From positions 310,001 to 374,000 of the forward strand of contig NZ_FTMX01000001.1 of the NCBI RefSeq assembly GCF_900156045.1: DNA of 64,000 bases. The letters are read 5' to 3'. This DNA is from Peribacillus simplex (GTDB taxonomy: Bacteria; Bacillota; Bacilli; Bacillales; DSM-1321). The notes beneath the pieces were generated by a model. It had not been told where the DNA came from and made no database searches. It saw only the letters and a list, made by a program, of their open reading frames with translations. The translations under genes and the position numbers were made by a program. Numbering within the stretch: the stretch's first letter is position 1; each line of letters begins with the position of its first letter. Shown piece after piece: positions 51,441 through 61,462 of the stretch.

Positions 51441-51637
51441 TTATCAGCCGCCAACCACGGGGCGCATAGGTAACAGTGTGTTCCGCAATATCTCTCCGTC
51501 TACTAAGAGGAATGAGACGAATAGAAAAAACTCTCTATACACCATTTTTAACCTAATTTTACATTCTGGTGGTAATGTTCCATTTATCATTCATACCTTC
51601 TAAATGAATGGTAAGTTTTAGTGATTGATAATAAACA

Positions 51638-51673
51638 ACTCTGTTGATTTTTAAAATGAACAGAGTTTTTTAA
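51638..51673 (+). terminator. Terminator of the PucR-type gene
   Basis: AACTCTGTT / GAACAGAGTT arms with a ~14-base loop, followed by a T-run. Confidence 0.65.
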
Positions 51674-51717
51674 TAAATCCATATTGTAAAAAGTGAGAAA
51701 AGGGTGTACGATTAAAT

Positions 51718-51736
51718 GAGAATGATAATCAATCAC
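51718..51736. promoter_or_regulatory. Fur box before the ferredoxin-NADP reductase gene
   Basis: GAGAATGATAATCAATCAC matches the 19-base Fur consensus GATAATGATAATCATTATC at 15 positions, 27 bases upstream of ATG 51763. Confidence 0.75.
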
Positions 51737-51762
51737 AGTTGATTACCGGGGAGTGGACGTAA

Positions 51763-52824
51763 ATGAAGCAAGATTTATTTGATGTAACGGTTATTGGAGG
51801 AGGGCCAGCAGGCCTTTACTCCACTTTTTATAGCGGACTTAGAGAAATGAAAGTTAAACTGATTGAATACCAGCCAAGGCTAGGCGGGAAAATTCATGTC
51901 TATCCGGAGAAAATGATTTGGGATGTAGGAGGGCTGACACCGACTACTGGGGAAAAATTGATTGAGCAGCTAGTGGAGCAAGGTTTAACATTCGATCCAG
52001 CAGTCGTCTTGAATGAAAAAGTGGAATCCATCACACGCAATGAAGAAGGTATCTTCGTTTTACATACGGCTTCAGGTCAAATGCACTTTTCCAAGACGAT
52101 CATTGTCGCGGTTGGCGGCGGAATCCTGAATCCGCAAAAGTTGGAAATAGACGGGGCAGAAAGGTTTGAAGTCTCCAATTTAAACTATACTGTTAAGTCT
52201 TTCAATCGTTTCAAGGATAAGACTGTAATCATTTCGGGCGGCGGGAATTCTGCAATAGACTGGGCAAATGAATTGGAGCCCATCGCCAAAAAGGTGTATC
52301 TGACATATAGGAAAGATAGTTTAGCAGGTCATGAATCACAAGCAAGGCAATTGATGGAAAGCTCTGCTGTTTGTTTCTTGAATACGACGATTACAAAACT
52401 GATCGCCTGCTCTGATCATGAATCAATTGAGCATGTTGAATTGACGAATCACGCAACGGGAGAGGTTTCTTACTTGCCGATTGACGAAGTCATCATCAAT
52501 CATGGTTATGAGCGTGATACATCGCTGCTTCGAAATAGTAAAGTGGATATAGCCATAGCCGACAATTATTATATTGAAGGTACTTCTACAAGTGAATCGT
52601 CGATGGATGGAATATACGCTGCCGGTGATATCCTTAAGCATGAAGGTAAGTTGAACCTGATAGCAGGTACTTTTCAAGATGCAGCAAACGCCGTAAACAA
52701 AGCAAAGCAATATATCCAGCCTGACGCTCACGGAGTGGGGATGGTTTCTTCCCATAATGAAATCTTTAAAAAGCGCAACAGGGAATTGATCAAGGAAATG
52801 ATGAAACCGGCTGGGGTACTTTAA
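51763..52824 (+). CDS. Ferredoxin-NADP reductase, thioredoxin-reductase-like (YcgT/YumC type)
   Basis: A 353-residue FAD/NADPH flavoprotein. FAD site VTVIGGGPAGLYSTFYSGL (~9-27), NADPH site VIISGGGNSAIDWANEL (~155-171) and IYAAGDILKHEGKLNLIAGTFQDA (~285-308). The redox CxxC of true thioredoxin reductase is absent, which defines the ferredoxin reductase type 2 subgroup. B. subtilis has two such proteins (YumC and the Fur-regulated YcgT); the Fur box upstream points to the YcgT type, feeding electrons to iron-siderophore or heme reactions. GGGGAGTGGA precedes the ATG. Confidence 0.88.
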   Translation: MKQDLFDVTVIGGGPAGLYSTFYSGLREMKVKLIEYQPRLGGKIHVYPEKMIWDVGGLTPTTGEKLIEQLVEQGLTFDPAVVLNEKVESITRNEEGIFVLHTASGQMHFSKTIIVAVGGGILNPQKLEIDGAERFEVSNLNYTVKSFNRFKDKTVIISGGGNSAIDWANELEPIAKKVYLTYRKDSLAGHESQARQLMESSAVCFLNTTITKLIACSDHESIEHVELTNHATGEVSYLPIDEVIINHGYERDTSLLRNSKVDIAIADNYYIEGTSTSESSMDGIYAAGDILKHEGKLNLIAGTFQDAANAVNKAKQYIQPDAHGVGMVSSHNEIFKKRNRELIKEMMKPAGVL

Positions 52825-52835
52825 AGGGAAAATAA

Positions 52836-52870
52836 AAGCTCCAGGGCCTCATGGGCCCTGGAGCTTTTTA
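52836..52870. terminator. Terminator between convergent genes
   Basis: AAAAGCTCCAGGGCC-TCAT-GGGCCCTGGAGCTTTTT, symmetric and strong. Confidence 0.93.
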
Positions 52871-52874
52871 GCAC

Positions 52875-54821
52875 TTATAGAGATTCCTTGATGACCTTCT
52901 TGTAATGGAATACGGATAGGATTCCGAAGATCGAATACAATGCCGTGTATAATGCCATTACGATGATCATCGGTGTCCAAACTTCGGTCCCGAATAAGAA
53001 CCATCCTGATTGGACTGCGAAATAACTGTGAAGCAGCCCGACGACTAAAGGAATGCCGAAATTGAAAACTTGTTTTGCTTGGATTCCTCTTAGTAAGTCA
53101 CCTCGCGTGAATCCCAGTTTCCTTAAGATGGTGTAATTGGATTTTTCACCTTCACTTTCATCCATTTGCTTGAAATAGAGGATGCAACCGGATGTGATGA
53201 GGAAGGTTAATCCCAAGAAGCCGACGATGAACATGATAAGGCCCATATTCTTCTTCTGGGTATTGAACATTTCAAATTGGGAATCATTCACATGTTCTTC
53301 TTTGAAACTCATTTTATTGAATAGATCATTCGCTTTTTCAAGTTCAGCTTCATCCTTCACATCAATTCCGATATTTACAGATGAAACCTTTTGGATTTTC
53401 GGGTCGATATCCTTTTTCAAACGGTCGAAAATCGTTTGGTCTACAATGGCAACGGGCATTCCGCCACTCGTAAAATAGTAGGACAAGTAGGTATCATCTT
53501 TCAATCCCATATATGTTTGCGGAATCACTTCGTGTTTGCCCTTCAGTTCAATCTTTCCGGAATCCTTCAAGGACATGACTTTCTCCATCATATTACTGTA
53601 TCCGCTGAAAAGGGTCTCATCTTCGGCGAGGTTGATTCCTTTGACGGATTCATCACTGATGACGGGAACGGTCATGATGTCCGGATCGAAGTTCACTCCT
53701 TCCAGGCTGGTCTCCATTATTTCCTTTACATTGACATCCACTTGAATGACATCGATCACCTTTGCGTCATAATCTATTTTACTGTCTGATAAAGCTTCTT
53801 TGAATGCATCTGCATCTTTCATATCCGTCATCGAAAAATCGGTAGGGATACTGCTTTGTGCACTCTTCTCCGCGGAGTAGTAGGAGATATAACTTAATGA
53901 TAATAATCCAATCGCCAGAGCGGAAACGGTCGTGATGATCGTCAATAATACCGCATTCGATTTCATCCGGAACATGATGGATGAAAGGGACAATACTTCA
54001 TTGATGTTCAAATAGCCATTTTTCTTTTTACGGACGATATTGAAGATGAAGCTTACGGATCCTTTATAGAATAGGTAGGTACCGATGATGACGGTTCCCA
54101 AAATGAAGACCATGGCCATAAATAGCTCGGTCATCTCTGAAAAAGCTCCATCGAATAATTTGGATGAGACGACATAGCCGGCAATGATCAGGATGATTCC
54201 GAATATCCCGATGATCATTTCGAACATCGAAACCTTTTTCACTTTTCCTTCCGTCATTGAAGTCACTCTAAATAATGAAAGAATGGTCTGCCTTTTAATG
54301 AAGGCATAATTCATCAACATGATGAAAAGATAGATGGCGCTAAAAACAAGAATGGTCTGAACAAGCGGCAGAAAAGAAAATTTTAGGGTCGCGATCGCCT
54401 GGACACCCATTATTTTAAATAGTATCATGATGATCAATTTTGATGCGGCAAACCCTACAAAGATTCCCAGGAATACGGAACAGAAATACAGGATCAGGTT
54501 TTCCACACTCAGGATACGGAATATCCTGTTCTTGGTCATGCCTATCAATTGGAATAAGCCAATTTCTTTACTGCGTCTTTTTATGAAAATGCTATTGGCA
54601 TATAAAAGGAATATGGAAACAATTGCAACAAGCAGGATCGATGCAGCCTTGATGGAGGCGGCCCCTTTCATCGTACCCTCCACTTCATCCAGCGATGGGT
54701 CATATTGCAAGGTGACAAAGGCAAAATAAAGGGAAGAGCTGAAGACCAGGGCAAACACATACAGATAATAGTTCTTCAGATTCTTCTTCAGATTTCGAAA
54801 GATGAGTTGATTAATGCTCAT
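52875..54821 (-). CDS. bceB: BceB-type ABC transporter permease
   Basis: A 648-residue permease of the BceAB family that protects against cell-wall peptide antibiotics such as bacitracin by freeing lipid-carrier targets and also signals to the histidine kinase. FtsX-like layout: ten membrane helices, with a ~200-residue outer domain between helices 7 and 8 (~320-520, [22 protein letters not shown]...). [24 protein letters not shown] is the typical coupling segment. ATG 54821 follows GGGAGGGG and overlaps the end of bceA. The exact peptide specificity (Bce-, Psd- or Vra-like) is open. Confidence 0.88.
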   Translation of the reverse strand: MSINQLIFRNLKKNLKNYYLYVFALVFSSSLYFAFVTLQYDPSLDEVEGTMKGAASIKAASILLVAIVSIFLLYANSIFIKRRSKEIGLFQLIGMTKNRIFRILSVENLILYFCSVFLGIFVGFAASKLIIMILFKIMGVQAIATLKFSFLPLVQTILVFSAIYLFIMLMNYAFIKRQTILSLFRVTSMTEGKVKKVSMFEMIIGIFGIILIIAGYVVSSKLFDGAFSEMTELFMAMVFILGTVIIGTYLFYKGSVSFIFNIVRKKKNGYLNINEVLSLSSIMFRMKSNAVLLTIITTVSALAIGLLSLSYISYYSAEKSAQSSIPTDFSMTDMKDADAFKEALSDSKIDYDAKVIDVIQVDVNVKEIMETSLEGVNFDPDIMTVPVISDESVKGINLAEDETLFSGYSNMMEKVMSLKDSGKIELKGKHEVIPQTYMGLKDDTYLSYYFTSGGMPVAIVDQTIFDRLKKDIDPKIQKVSSVNIGIDVKDEAELEKANDLFNKMSFKEEHVNDSQFEMFNTQKKNMGLIMFIVGFLGLTFLITSGCILYFKQMDESEGEKSNYTILRKLGFTRGDLLRGIQAKQVFNFGIPLVVGLLHSYFAVQSGWFLFGTEVWTPMIIVMALYTALYSIFGILSVFHYKKVIKESL

Positions 54822-55572
54822 TTTGAACCCCTCCCAATACACCTTGTGTTTTCATGATGTCCTTGAAGAAGGTTTGTCTGGATTGTTCCCCTTTATTCAA
54901 TTGTGTATATATTTGTCCATCTTTAATGAAAATGACTCGGCTGCAATAACTGGCCGCCACTGGGTCATGGGTTACCATGATGATGGTCGCTTTGCGCTTT
55001 TGATTCATTTCGCTCAGTTTGTTCAGTAAATCGGAAGCCGATTTGGAGTCAAGCGCCCCAGTCGGTTCATCCGCAAAAATGATGCTTGGATCATGGATGA
55101 AAGCCCGTGCTGCAGACGTGCGCTGTTTTTGACCACCGGAAATTTCATTTGGGTATTTATCTTTCACTTCATATATGCCCAGTTCCTTCGCCACGCTATC
55201 AAACTTTTGGGCCGCTTCATTATGAGGTGTTTTTGTAATGGATAAGGGCAGAAGGATATTTTCTTTGACAGTCAGTGTGTCCAATAAGTTATATTCCTGG
55301 AAGATGAAGCCAAGGTGGTTCTTCCGAAATTCGGCCAACTTCTTTTCTTTCATCCCTGAAATCACTTTTCCATCGATCGTAATGGTGCCGTTGCTGATTT
55401 TATCGATCGAGGAGAGGACATTAAGCAAAGTCGTTTTTCCTGAACCGGATGCACCCATGATGCTTACGAATTCACCTTCTTGTATGCCTATATCAAGACC
55501 CTTTAAAACTTCTTGTTTATTAAATTTATTACCATAGCTTTTATGGATTTTTTTCGCTTCTAATATATTCAT
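54811..55572 (-). CDS. bceA: BceA-type ABC transporter ATPase
   Basis: A 253-residue ATPase of the MacB/LolD/BceA class: Walker [10 protein letters not shown] (~39-47), Q-loop [10 protein letters not shown], signature [14 protein letters not shown] and Walker [17 protein letters not shown] 55572 is chosen because AAGGAGTG lies before it; the frame continues to 55647 through the promoter region. Works with BceB; its own promoter is TATAAT at 55608-55603, downstream of the BceR-type operator. Confidence 0.9.
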   Translation of the reverse strand: MNILEAKKIHKSYGNKFNKQEVLKGLDIGIQEGEFVSIMGASGSGKTTLLNVLSSIDKISNGTITIDGKVISGMKEKKLAEFRKNHLGFIFQEYNLLDTLTVKENILLPLSITKTPHNEAAQKFDSVAKELGIYEVKDKYPNEISGGQKQRTSAARAFIHDPSIIFADEPTGALDSKSASDLLNKLSEMNQKRKATIIMVTHDPVAASYCSRVIFIKDGQIYTQLNKGEQSRQTFFKDIMKTQGVLGGVQNEH

Positions 55573-55656
55573 TTGGATACACTCCTTCTTTTCTATATCC
55601 TCATTATAAAAGGCCATGAATTTCTTTTCCTTCGTTTGGACGAACAAAGAATAAAA

Positions 55657-55680
55657 GCATGTGACACTTTTGTCACATGC
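55657..55680. promoter_or_regulatory. BceR-type operator upstream of bceAB
   Basis: GCATGTGACA-CTTT-TGTCACATGC, a perfect 10+10 inverted repeat with a 4-base spacer, contains the TNACA-N4-TGTNA core known for BceR-like regulators. It overlaps the stop codon of the kinase gene and lies ~50 bases upstream of the TATAAT box for bceA. Confidence 0.82.
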
Positions 55681-56677
55681 TTGTGATATTCACGAAATCA
55701 TTTCTTTTTGGGAAGGTCAACTCAAAGGTCGTTCCGGTTCCAAGCTCTGATTTCACATCAATGGAGATGAATAGGGACTTGGCTGCATTCTTTGTTAAAT
55801 ATAATCCCATGCCGGTTGCCGCAGTGTCACGATGATTTGTCGTGGAAGTGAATCCTTTATCAAATATGCGGGATAAATCCTTTGGGTCGATGCCCCGTCC
55901 GGAATCCTTCACTTCAAGAACCGTTTGTCCAGCTTGTTCATGGCTATATATCGCGATATCCGAGTTTTCACTGTATTTAATGGAGTTGGTCAGGAGCTGC
56001 CTCATGATGAAGGCCAGCCATTTGGCATCGGTAAGCACTTCGGTTACATCCAATTGTATGTCGAAGCCGATCCCTTTTTGAATGCACCATGATTGCAGCG
56101 TTTTAATCTCATCAAAGATTATTGTTTCCAAATCGGTTTTCTCTATATACAAATCATTTTCGATGAAAGGCATGCGCCCTTGATGGAGCTGCTGATCAAG
56201 AAGTAGGTGAATGCGGAGCCACTCATAAGTCAAATGCGATTTCAGCAATTCATCATCCAAGCGGTCAATCATTAAATGCATCGCCGTCAATGGTGTCTTC
56301 ACTTCATGAATCCAAGCTAATAATTCATCCTTCTCCTGCTCTAAAGTCATTTGACCAATTGATGCGGACTGCTTCAATATTTCGGTTTGGTTAATGATGC
56401 TGTTTTCTATGATTTTTTCGAAAGGGCTTTCCGGTTCAGCTATATTCGTAATATCCAGGTTGTCTTCCCGCGCTTCTAGACTTTTATAAAAATACGTTTC
56501 TTTTTTATAGCGGAATATCAAAAAAATAATAAATATGAGCAATGATAAAAAAACAATATACAGTATGGGCTTTAACGGTATCGCCGAATCAAGATAAGCG
56601 ACAAAGATAATGAATAGATGAAGAAGTATGTAGAATAGAATCCAGCTGAACCTTTCCATGAGATATTTTCTGATCAT
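55673..56677 (-). CDS. bceS: BceS-type intramembrane-sensing histidine kinase
   Basis: A 334-residue kinase with two close membrane helices (~11-28 and ~37-56) and almost no outside loop, so it senses through the transporter. The phospho-acceptor is His124 in [16 protein letters not shown]; the ATPase domain shows [16 protein letters not shown] (N box), [13 protein letters not shown] (G1), [23 protein letters not shown] (F/G2). It overlaps bceR by four bases. Its final codons form half of the operator for bceAB. Confidence 0.9.
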   Translation of the reverse strand: MIRKYLMERFSWILFYILLHLFIIFVAYLDSAIPLKPILYIVFLSLLIFIIFLIFRYKKETYFYKSLEAREDNLDITNIAEPESPFEKIIENSIINQTEILKQSASIGQMTLEQEKDELLAWIHEVKTPLTAMHLMIDRLDDELLKSHLTYEWLRIHLLLDQQLHQGRMPFIENDLYIEKTDLETIIFDEIKTLQSWCIQKGIGFDIQLDVTEVLTDAKWLAFIMRQLLTNSIKYSENSDIAIYSHEQAGQTVLEVKDSGRGIDPKDLSRIFDKGFTSTTNHRDTAATGMGLYLTKNAAKSLFISIDVKSELGTGTTFELTFPKRNDFVNITSM

Positions 56678-57363
56678 GCATTTGCCTCTTCTACGGCGAT
56701 ATAGCCCTGTCCAACCTTCGTTTCGATGAAATGCCCTAAACCCAGTTCATCCAACCTCTTTCGTAAACGGTTCACATTCACTGTAAGGGTGTTATCGCTT
56801 ATGAAACGTTTGTCATCCCATAAGCTGTTAATCAATTCTTCGCGGCTTACGATCTTGTTTTTCTGTTCAATGAGCTTTTTTAAGATGAAAATTTCATTTT
56901 TCGTCAATTCGATTGTGCCAGTCTCGGCCGTTACCGTGTTCTTCTCGTAATCCACAGTTGACCCGCACCAGGTTTTCAATTCGACCTTTTCGGTATTGTA
57001 ATTATAGACACGGCGTAGGGTGGCCTGTATCTTTGCGATGAGTACATCGAAATGAAAAGGCTTCTGAATGAAATCATCAGCTCCAAGCTGCATGGACATC
57101 ACCATGTCGGTAGGATGATCACGGGAAGATAAAAAGATGATGGGAACATTGGAATGGGACCGGATCATTCTGCACCAATGAAACCCATCAAACTTCGGTA
57201 ACTGTATGTCAATGATGACCAAATCAGGTTTTATTTCCGTGAATTCCTGAACCACTTTACTAAAATCGCCGATTCCGTAAATATCATAAGACCATTGCGC
57301 CAATCTATCTTTAATTTCATTGAATAACGTCGTATCATCCTCTATCAATAGTAGTTTAAACAA
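56674..57363 (-). CDS. bceR: BceR-type OmpR-family response regulator
   Basis: A 229-residue response regulator: receiver domain starting FKLLLIEDDTTLF with phospho-acceptor Asp52 (VIIDIQLPKFDGF) and conserved Lys in DDFIQKPF, then an OmpR winged helix (~130-225: ELTKNEIFILKKLIEQK, DNTLTVNVNRLRKRLDELG). A TTG start at 57363 with GCGGTGAA upstream fits the usual family N-terminus; GTG at 57369 is the alternative, and the longer frame to 57477 is unlikely. Binds the inverted repeat upstream of bceAB. Confidence 0.9.
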   Translation of the reverse strand: MFKLLLIEDDTTLFNEIKDRLAQWSYDIYGIGDFSKVVQEFTEIKPDLVIIDIQLPKFDGFHWCRMIRSHSNVPIIFLSSRDHPTDMVMSMQLGADDFIQKPFHFDVLIAKIQATLRRVYNYNTEKVELKTWCGSTVDYEKNTVTAETGTIELTKNEIFILKKLIEQKNKIVSREELINSLWDDKRFISDNTLTVNVNRLRKRLDELGLGHFIETKVGQGYIAVEEANA

Positions 57364-57520
57364 GGGGTTCACCGCACTTTCCAGCTTTTTCTTAAAAGTA
57401 TATAGTAAAAACTCAATAGGTTCTAGAGGAAGGGAGGAACAGGAGCTGTAATAGCCTGCCGGTTGTGTGTAAACCATTATTATATTAGAATTGACAATAA
57501 CGAATGGAGGAAGTGAATTT

Positions 57521-57862
57521 ATGTCTGATTTTCCTAATTGCCCTGCATGTGATTCAGAATATACATACGAAGACGGAAGTCTTTTTGTTTGCCCGGAATG
57601 CGCCCATGAGTGGGCGGTGGAAGCGGAAACGGAAAATGGTGATCAAAAGAAGACGATCAAGGATGCTAATGGAAATGCCTTGAACGATGGTGATACCGTT
57701 ACGGTAATCAAGGACCTTAAAGTGAAAGGGAGCTCATCCGTCTTAAAAATGGGTACTAAAGTCAAAAGCATCCGTCTAGTTGATGGAGATCATGATATTG
57801 ATTGCAAGATTGATGGTTTTGGTGCAATGAAATTAAAATCCCAATTTGTTAAAAAGATATGA
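57521..57862 (+). CDS. YjdM/PhnA-family zinc-ribbon protein
   Basis: A 113-residue protein with an N-terminal zinc ribbon ([13 protein letters not shown] and CPECAHEW, Cys7/Cys10/Cys24/Cys27) and a C-terminal SH3-like barrel ([18 protein letters not shown]). This is the YjdM family, once called PhnA for its position near E. coli phn genes; it is not phosphonoacetate hydrolase. ATG 57521 follows TGGAGGAAGTG. It occurs here within 5 kb of C-P lyase genes, but family members are widespread away from phn loci, so a link to phosphonates is uncertain. Confidence 0.85.
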   Translation: MSDFPNCPACDSEYTYEDGSLFVCPECAHEWAVEAETENGDQKKTIKDANGNALNDGDTVTVIKDLKVKGSSSVLKMGTKVKSIRLVDGDHDIDCKIDGFGAMKLKSQFVKKI

Positions 57863-57864
57863 TT

Positions 57865-57905
57865 ATAAAAAAACGGCCTAATCGATTGATTAGGCCGTTT
57901 TTTTA
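57865..57905. terminator. Terminator between convergent genes
   Basis: AAAAAAACGGCCTAATC-GATT-GATTAGGCCGTTTTTTT. Confidence 0.93.
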
Positions 57906-57919
57906 TTAATGATTCCTTC

Positions 57920-58903
57920 TTAATAAACTTTGTCACCGTTAAAGATTGAGTTCTTAACGACCACATAGTCCACATTCCGGATGGCTTCCAACTTGGTTCC
58001 GCCGGCATATGAAATGGAAGACTGAAGATCTTGTTCCATTTCCTTCAACGTATCTTCCAAAGATCCTTTGTGCTCGACATACATCTTTTTACCTTCAACG
58101 TTTTTCTTTTCACCTTTTTGGAATTCAGAAGCTGAACCAAAGTATTCTTTAAATGCCTTTCCATCTTTCTCGATCGTTTGACCTGGAGATTCTTCATGTC
58201 CAGCAAATAGTGAGCCGATCATGACCATGGAAGCTCCAAATCTAACTGATTTAGCAATATCACCGTTCGTGCGAATGCCGCCGTCAGCTATGATTGGCTT
58301 GCTTGCCGCTTTTGCACACCAGCGAAGTGCAGCTAGCTGCCAGCCTCCCGTTCCAAATCCAGTCTTGATTTTGGTGATGCAAACTTTCCCTGGCCCGATG
58401 CCAACCTTTGTAGCATCCGCACCGGCATGTTCCAATTCCCGTACCGCTTCAGGAGTTCCCACATTTCCGGCAATGACAAAACTTTCAGGTAAATGTTTTT
58501 TAATATGCTGTATCATCTTTATCACGGCATTGGAATGGCCGTGTGCAATATCTATAGTAATGTATTCAGGTACAATGTTGTCAGCCGATAATTGTTCAAT
58601 GAATCCGTATTCTTCTTCTTTAACGCCTACACTGATGGAAGCGATCAATTCTCGTGAATGCATATCTTTAATGAAAGTCAGTCGGTTTTCTGGTTCAAAA
58701 CGATGCATTACATAAAAGTAACCGTTTTCAGCTAAGTAAATAGCAATCTTTTCATCAATGATCGTTTGCATATTGGCAGGTACTACAGGTAACTTGAATG
58801 TATGTTTACCCAAAGTAACGGATGTATCACACTCAGAACGACTATTTACTACACATTTTGCAGGAATTAATTGAATATCTTCATAATCAAACACGTTTTC
58901 CAT
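57920..58903 (-). CDS. guaC: GMP reductase GuaC
   Basis: A 327-residue TIM-barrel enzyme that converts GMP to IMP with NADPH. The catalytic loop [16 protein letters not shown] places the thioimidate Cys at ~175, followed by GTGGWQLAA and [18 protein letters not shown]; the N-terminus [24 protein letters not shown] is GuaC-specific. ATG 58903 is chosen (GAGGTG upstream) over one three codons earlier. Balances purine pools; it is unlinked to other purine genes here, although a guanine-riboswitch nupC is in the same window. Confidence 0.92.
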   Translation of the reverse strand: MENVFDYEDIQLIPAKCVVNSRSECDTSVTLGKHTFKLPVVPANMQTIIDEKIAIYLAENGYFYVMHRFEPENRLTFIKDMHSRELIASISVGVKEEEYGFIEQLSADNIVPEYITIDIAHGHSNAVIKMIQHIKKHLPESFVIAGNVGTPEAVRELEHAGADATKVGIGPGKVCITKIKTGFGTGGWQLAALRWCAKAASKPIIADGGIRTNGDIAKSVRFGASMVMIGSLFAGHEESPGQTIEKDGKAFKEYFGSASEFQKGEKKNVEGKKMYVEHKGSLEDTLKEMEQDLQSSISYAGGTKLEAIRNVDYVVVKNSIFNGDKVY

Positions 58904-59070
58904 GTTATGCACCTCTATATACGAATATTTTTATCTTTTAATATTAAAATTGTTCGCCCAATAGGTAATGTACATCATTTTTGACAGTAAGTCAAAATTT
59001 TTAATGGTTTTATTTTGATTTTATTTCAGCTAGATGGAAAATCCGTTACAGGGCGGTAGCTGAAAAAGAC

Positions 59071-59815
59071 GAACGAACATGATTTCTTTTGCCAACAGTT
59101 TTTTTGAGGGGAACGTTGTTTTCCTCTCCAGGCACTCGCTTTCCGCGGGCGGTCCGGGAGCCTCCTCGGCGCTTTTGCGCCTGCGGGCGGTCCGGGAGCC
59201 TCCTCGGCGCTTTTGCGCCTGCGGGCGGTCCGGGAGCCTCCTCGGCGCTTTTGCGCCTGCGGGGGCTCCCTTGGACACGCTTTTCCCGCAGGAGTCTCGC
59301 GCCCTCCGCTCCAATCAACTTTGTTTTAAAAGATAGAACTGCTTTTGTCTACAAACTAGATAATCATTGTTTGCCAATCAGTTTTTTTGAGGGTTTGTGG
59401 ATGGGAACGTTGATTTCCCCTCCAGGCACTCGCTTTCCGCGGGCGGTCCGGTAGCCTCCTCGGCGCTTTTGCGCCTGTGGGGTCTCCCTTGGACTCGCTT
59501 TTCTAAGCAGGAGTCTCGCGCCTTCCGTTCCAATCAACTTTGTTTTAAAAGATAGAGCTGCTTTTGTCTACAAACTAGATAATCATTGTTTGCCAATCAG
59601 TTTTTATGAGGGTTTGCAAAATGGGAACGTTGATTTCCCCTCCAGGCACTCGCTTTTCTAAGCAGGAGTCTCGCGCCTTCCGTTCCAATCAACTTTGTTT
59701 TAAAAGATAGAACTGCTTTTGTCTACAAACTAGATAATCATTGTTTGCCAACAGTTTTTTTGTGGGTTTGTAAAATGGGAACGTTGATTTCCTCTCCAGG
59801 CACTCGCTTTTCTTT
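59071..59815 (-). repeat. Tandem array of the GC-rich dispersed element, reverse orientation
   Basis: At least four copies, each ending CCAATCAAC followed by the linker TTTGTTTTAAAAGATAGA: copy A ~59071-59319, copy B 59320-59538 (219 bases), copy C 59539-59693 (155 bases) and a truncated copy D 59694 to ~59815. Copy A has its 38-base core triplicated (GGTCCGGGAGCC at 59151, 59189 and 59227). Copy C lost 64 bases between two occurrences of ACTCGCTTT, a typical slippage deletion. They are reverse complements of the 39377-39946 units. Long frames in this block are compositional artefacts. Confidence 0.9.
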
Positions 59816-59834
59816 ATGTTTGAGACCTAATTGG

Positions 59835-60205
59835 AATGGTCTCATCCCGAAGCATGATTTTAAAACCCTTCATGGTTTATTCCTGTAATCCTAATTGGAT
59901 TGAAGAAATTTGCGACACTCCTGCCGAATACCTGGCTAGCCGAGACACCGCAGGCGCTTGCGTCGAGGAGGCTTGGCAGACAGTCGGCGGAAAGGGAGCG
60001 GATTTCTGAAATCAACTCGAACGTTTTTATTAGTAAAAACAACAGGCTGTTCTCATCCTATAGCATGACTTTAAAAAAGACTCTAGAACTGTCCTTAAAG
60101 GTTTATACCTGTAATCCTAATTGGATTGAGGAAATTTGCGAAACTCCTGGGAAAGGGAACGGATTTCTGAAATCAACTTGGATGTTTTTATTTGTCCACT
60201 GCCTT
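59835..60205 (+). repeat. Second, related repeat family, two degenerate copies
   Basis: Both copies contain TCTCATCC..AGCATGA, CTGTAATCCTAATTGGATTGA(A/G)GAAATTTGCGA and GGATTTCTGAAATCAACT. The first (59835-60047) retains a middle part with ACACCGCAGGCGC and GTCGAGGAGGC, similar to the GC-rich element; the second (60048-60205) has lost it, joining ACTCCTG to GGAAAGGGA. The stretch to the PHP gene at 60336 holds only its leader. Confidence 0.7.
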
Positions 60206-60335
60206 AAATACTTAAGTATTTTCACCAAACTGTATGGCTTTTACACCTTTACGTTTTTTTACATCTTCTTAACGGGACCGACATGGCACTAAGTTAAAAT
60301 GATAATGTGTAACGAAAAAGAATGGGGGGATTGGC

Positions 60336-61220
60336 ATGAAGGTTGAATTACATTGTCATACGAACATTTCAGATGGTTCCAGTTCTTTTGAAGAACTATT
60401 GGAGGTTGCAAAAAGGGAGAGCATTGGCCATTTAGCGATTACGAATCACGATACAACGATGAGAGTGCAAGAGATGGTGAAACGTGGGAAGGAAGTAGGA
60501 ATCGAAATCATCCCTGGTATAGAAGTTTCTGGTTATGACTTTGCAAGAGGAAGGCGTGTACATATTTTGGGCTATTTTGTTGAGCCTGGTCATAAGGCAC
60601 TTGAGGAGCTATGTAATCCGCTGATTCATAAGAGGAATGCAGCTTCTGAAAAAATGGTGGAACGGCTGATTCATGCAGGATATCGAATAACTTGGGATCA
60701 GGTTTCTAAATTCAAGGGAGGAACCGGTGTTTATAAACAGCATATTATGCTGGCGCTAAGGGAATCGGGGTATACGGATTCTATCTATGGAGATTTGTAT
60801 AAGAAGATCTTCAGTCGCGGCCAAAATGGAGAAGAGCCAGGCATTGCCTTTATTCCTATGGAGTATGTGGATGCCATCCTTGCTGTGAAGGCGATTCGTG
60901 CTGCCGGGGGCGTTCCGGTCCTTGCTCATCCTGGACAATACGGGAGCTTCGAAATGATTCCTGATCTTGTAGAAGCAGGGCTTGAAGGGATTGAAGTTCT
61001 TCATCCGCATCATGGTCATGAAGAAGAGGAAAGAGCGATTTCATATGCAGATCAATATAATCTCATTAAGACAGGAGGTTCGGATTTTCATGGGGATTAT
61101 GGGGAGAACCCGATTCTGCTTGGCAGTATGAGCCCAGGAAAGGAATGTGTGGATGCTTTGAAATTAAGGAAAAAAAGCATGTCCATTACTGATGTCGTAT
61201 TGAAAAATATCGATCTGTGA
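60336..61220 (+). CDS. PHP-family phosphoesterase, possible PhnPP-type cyclic phosphate hydrolase
   Basis: A 294-residue PHP-domain phosphoesterase with the metal ligands in ELHCHTNISDGSSSFEEL (HxH, Asp), ITNHDTT, IIPGIEVSG (Glu), VLAHPGQYG, EVLHPHHG and GGSDFHGD. These are the nine-ligand PHP motifs of a trinuclear metal site. Lone PHP proteins hydrolyse nucleoside or sugar phosphates. Because it starts the C-P lyase locus, a role like Eggerthella PhnPP, which opens the 1,2-cyclic ribose phosphate made by C-P lyase in place of PhnP, is attractive (inference). ATG 60336 follows AATGGGGGGATT. Confidence 0.8.
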   Translation: MKVELHCHTNISDGSSSFEELLEVAKRESIGHLAITNHDTTMRVQEMVKRGKEVGIEIIPGIEVSGYDFARGRRVHILGYFVEPGHKALEELCNPLIHKRNAASEKMVERLIHAGYRITWDQVSKFKGGTGVYKQHIMLALRESGYTDSIYGDLYKKIFSRGQNGEEPGIAFIPMEYVDAILAVKAIRAAGGVPVLAHPGQYGSFEMIPDLVEAGLEGIEVLHPHHGHEEEERAISYADQYNLIKTGGSDFHGDYGENPILLGSMSPGKECVDALKLRKKSMSITDVVLKNIDL

Positions 61221-61337
61221 AACCAGGAATTTTGCTGTGAAAGCGACCTGATCATATGCTGGATGAGCATTTTGAAAGACTGAACGATGCAGGATGTTGT
61301 ATTGAAAAGGTCCATAAAAAAAGTATTCCCTTTCGTT

Positions 61338-61364
61338 CTGGTAATTGACCAGGACTTTTTTTTT
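61338..61364 (+). terminator. Short terminator between PHP gene and regulator gene
   Basis: CTGGT-AATTG-ACCAG then GAC and a nine-T run; a short stem, so possibly leaky. Confidence 0.55.
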
Positions 61365-61462
61365 ACAAGAAAATCATGGTAGCTTCATATTTTCTCATTA
61401 CACTGACATTAACAAGGAAAAATGGGTATTGGGCTGATCTAATATTTAAAGGGGGATTTCTG

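Noticed and set aside
57521..57862. Phosphonoacetate hydrolase (old name phnA)
   Set aside because: The protein is the small zinc-ribbon YjdM type, far too short and lacking the hydrolase fold.
58922..58956. PurR-box pair (CGAATATT ... ATTGTTCG) upstream of guaC
   Set aside because: Half-sites match the CGAA core, but the distance is about twice the 16-17 bases expected for a PurR pair and the flanks are poor.
59046..59454. Several 85-121-codon open frames on both strands rich in Arg, Ala, Gly and Pro
   Set aside because: They lie wholly inside the GC-rich repeat array; length comes from high GC content and internal duplication, and no ribosome sites or conserved domains are present.
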